From: Gonium pectorale
Lineage: Eukaryota; Chlorophyta; Chlorophyceae; Chlamydomonadales; Volvocaceae
Reading direction: 5' to 3'
Assembly: GCA_001584585.1 (NCBI GenBank)
Contig: LSYV01000008.1
Coordinates: forward strand, 56,163 to 120,162
DNA: 64,000 nt
Numbering within the stretch: position 1 is the stretch's first letter; every line of letters begins with the position of its first letter. The position numbers were made by a program, and so were the translations under genes. The notes beneath the pieces are model-generated. The model was not told the origin of the DNA. It ran no database searches and was given only the letters and a program-made list of their open reading frames with translations. Of this stretch, positions 62,701 through 64,000 are shown piece by piece.

Positions 62701-64000
62701 TCCGTCTTCCCTACCCGTGCCCCGCCATGACCCCGCCATGGCCCCATGCCCGCGCGGCCGTGTGCAGGTGGTGCTCAACCACGACTCGCCGGGCTTCAGC
62801 CAGGTCATGGGAGTCACGCTGCCAACCAAGGTGTGTGCGGGTGCGTGTGTTATGTATGCGAGCGTGCTCCAGACATACTAGCAGCAAGGCGTGTGCGTAT
62901 GTGCGTGTGTCGTGTGGCCTGACTCGCGCGGTAGTGCGCGCGCCGGCCAGCCTTCCCCCCCGCTTCGGCGCTCCACCACGAGCACCGCGGAGCACCTGCG
63001 GCTCAATACACGGGAAGCAGAGTGCGACAGGGATTGCATTCCGCACCGTCGCAACCCCACCCAGGGCGACCGCTTTACCGATTTACTGCTTTACCGCCCC
63101 CTCCCCCTCGCGCTACTGGCCATTGGCAGTACCTGTGCTGGGCTGAGCTGGTGCTGGCGTCGTACCTGAACCCCTCGGCCTCCTTCCTTGGGCACCTCGC
63201 GGGCATTCTGGCGGGCCTGCTGCACGTGCGCTGCGTGGAGCCGGCGCTCCGGGGCCTGGCCGCGGTGAGGGGGTGGCTGGGTGGGTCACCGCAATCCGCC
63301 CCGCGCAGCGCGCCGGGAGATTGTGCCTGTGTTAATCAACGCGTGTGTAGTCGTACGCCTTATGAGCGAGAATCGGGGATTCCGCGCGGCGCGTTTAGCT
63401 TTGGTTATTGAAATTTCAGTCCGGCTTGTAAGCATTTGTGCGTACGAATTTGGTGTAGGGCATGCTACCGCGCAGCGGCTGACGCGACCCTGCAGGACCC
63501 GCAGCGCCCAGGCCCAGGCGCCAGGTGCGGAGCCACGCTGGGCACACGGCCTGGTCCCCATTCTGTGCGCTGTGTGCGCTCCCGCAACGTGAGCAGGTGG
63601 GCCGCGGGTCTGCGCTGCGCGGGGTCTCCAGCGGCGGAGGAGGCTCCAGGCAGCGCTTCAGCTCGCGGGGCAGGCTCGGCGGCGGTGCCACCGCCGCCGC
63701 TGAGGCGCAAAGCGCCGGCGGCGCGGCTTCCAGCAGCCATGTGCGAGCTGGAGCTTCAGCAGCCGACGGAGGCGGAGGCGGCGAGGGAGGCGGCGGGGCC
63801 GGTGGGGAGCCCGAGGTGCGGGGCGCGACTGCGGGTCAAGTGCCAGATTCGGAGAGTCAGCGGAGAGCTGCCAGAGCGGCTGCGGAACGCAGGGCCGGGA
63901 CAGGCCCTGGCGGGCAGCCCTCGCGGCGCCTGAACCCTCCGCTGAGCGGAGACGAGGTGCGTCTGGCGGATGTGTGTGTGGGGGGGGGGGATGTTCTGAG
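59734..64000 (+). CDS. Rhomboid-family intramembrane serine protease (RHBDD1/RHBDL4-like), 3' end off the window
   Basis: Exons: 59734-59854, 59968-60065, 60381-60431, 60922-60960, 61538-61665, 61885-61942, 62768-62830, 63130-63264, 63597-63956, then a GTGCGT donor leading off the edge; 351 codons seen. Rhomboid landmarks in order: first membrane segment 'PPVTLALVAVNVLLFF'; 'RRLVLSAFLHVDE' then 'SHVVYNMISLVWKG'; 'LERRYGHLLFG'; the catalytic 'GFSAVLFG' (Ser158); and 'GHLAGILAG' (His208) in the last core helix. These are the Ser-His dyad of rhomboid proteases, which cut within transmembrane helices. Organisation fits the six-helix RHBDD1-like class with a soluble tail; the last visible exon is Gly/Ala/Arg-rich. 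Intron 1 uses a GC donor. The junctions of the third exon and the reading frame of the last exon are the weakest points. Confidence 0.83.

Noticed and set aside
63436..63933. Alternative frame for the last visible rhomboid exon (Pro/Ala/Glu-rich, ends at 63933)
   Set aside because: Joining it to the exon ending 63264 needs an extra mini-exon. The frame starting at 63597 follows phase 0 directly and continues to a normal GTGCGT donor. Transcript data would settle it.

Overview
The window is nuclear DNA of a flagellated green alga, most likely a Chlamydomonas-like member of the Chlamydomonadales. The evidence is GC-rich sequence, genes broken into many short exons joined by short introns with GTGCGT/GTGAGT-type donors and (C/T)AG acceptors, TGTAA-type 3' signals, an intraflagellar-transport gene, and a plastid ClpR gene. 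The species cannot be fixed from the sequence alone. All exon models were built by eye from reading-frame phase, splice junctions and family similarity; nothing was aligned or searched.

Layout. (1) 1-3896, minus: a NUB1-like UBL/UBA protein whose 3' end runs off the left edge. (2) 5784-39192, minus: four tandem intact genes for secretory-pathway proteins with two EGF-like modules and a C-terminal exostosin (GT47) domain, here called EXT-A (5784-12881), EXT-B (13643-21049), EXT-C (25231-31587) and EXT-D (33548-39192). The B-C spacer holds a decayed retroelement-like tract and a long foldback. (3) 39604-44105, plus: IFT80. (4) 45802-49022, plus: S-adenosylhomocysteine hydrolase. (5) 50362-54102, plus: an organelle-targeted-looking pseudokinase. 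(6) 55910-59523, minus: ClpR4, the non-catalytic subunit of the plastid Clp protease. (7) 59734-right edge, plus: a rhomboid intramembrane protease, 3' end missing.

The genes outside the array are housekeeping or organelle functions with no obvious shared pathway. The array is the unusual part. The four paralogues share exon phases almost base for base, yet differ by clean intron presence or absence, and fall into two structural pairs (A/B and C/D). C and D also share a GC-AG intron. One intron of EXT-D contains a perfect 39-bp inverted repeat with a 9-nt loop. EXT-D and IFT80 are divergent across about 410 bp, and ClpR4 and the rhomboid gene are divergent across 210 bp. I found no tRNA, rRNA or CRISPR, and nothing prokaryotic.
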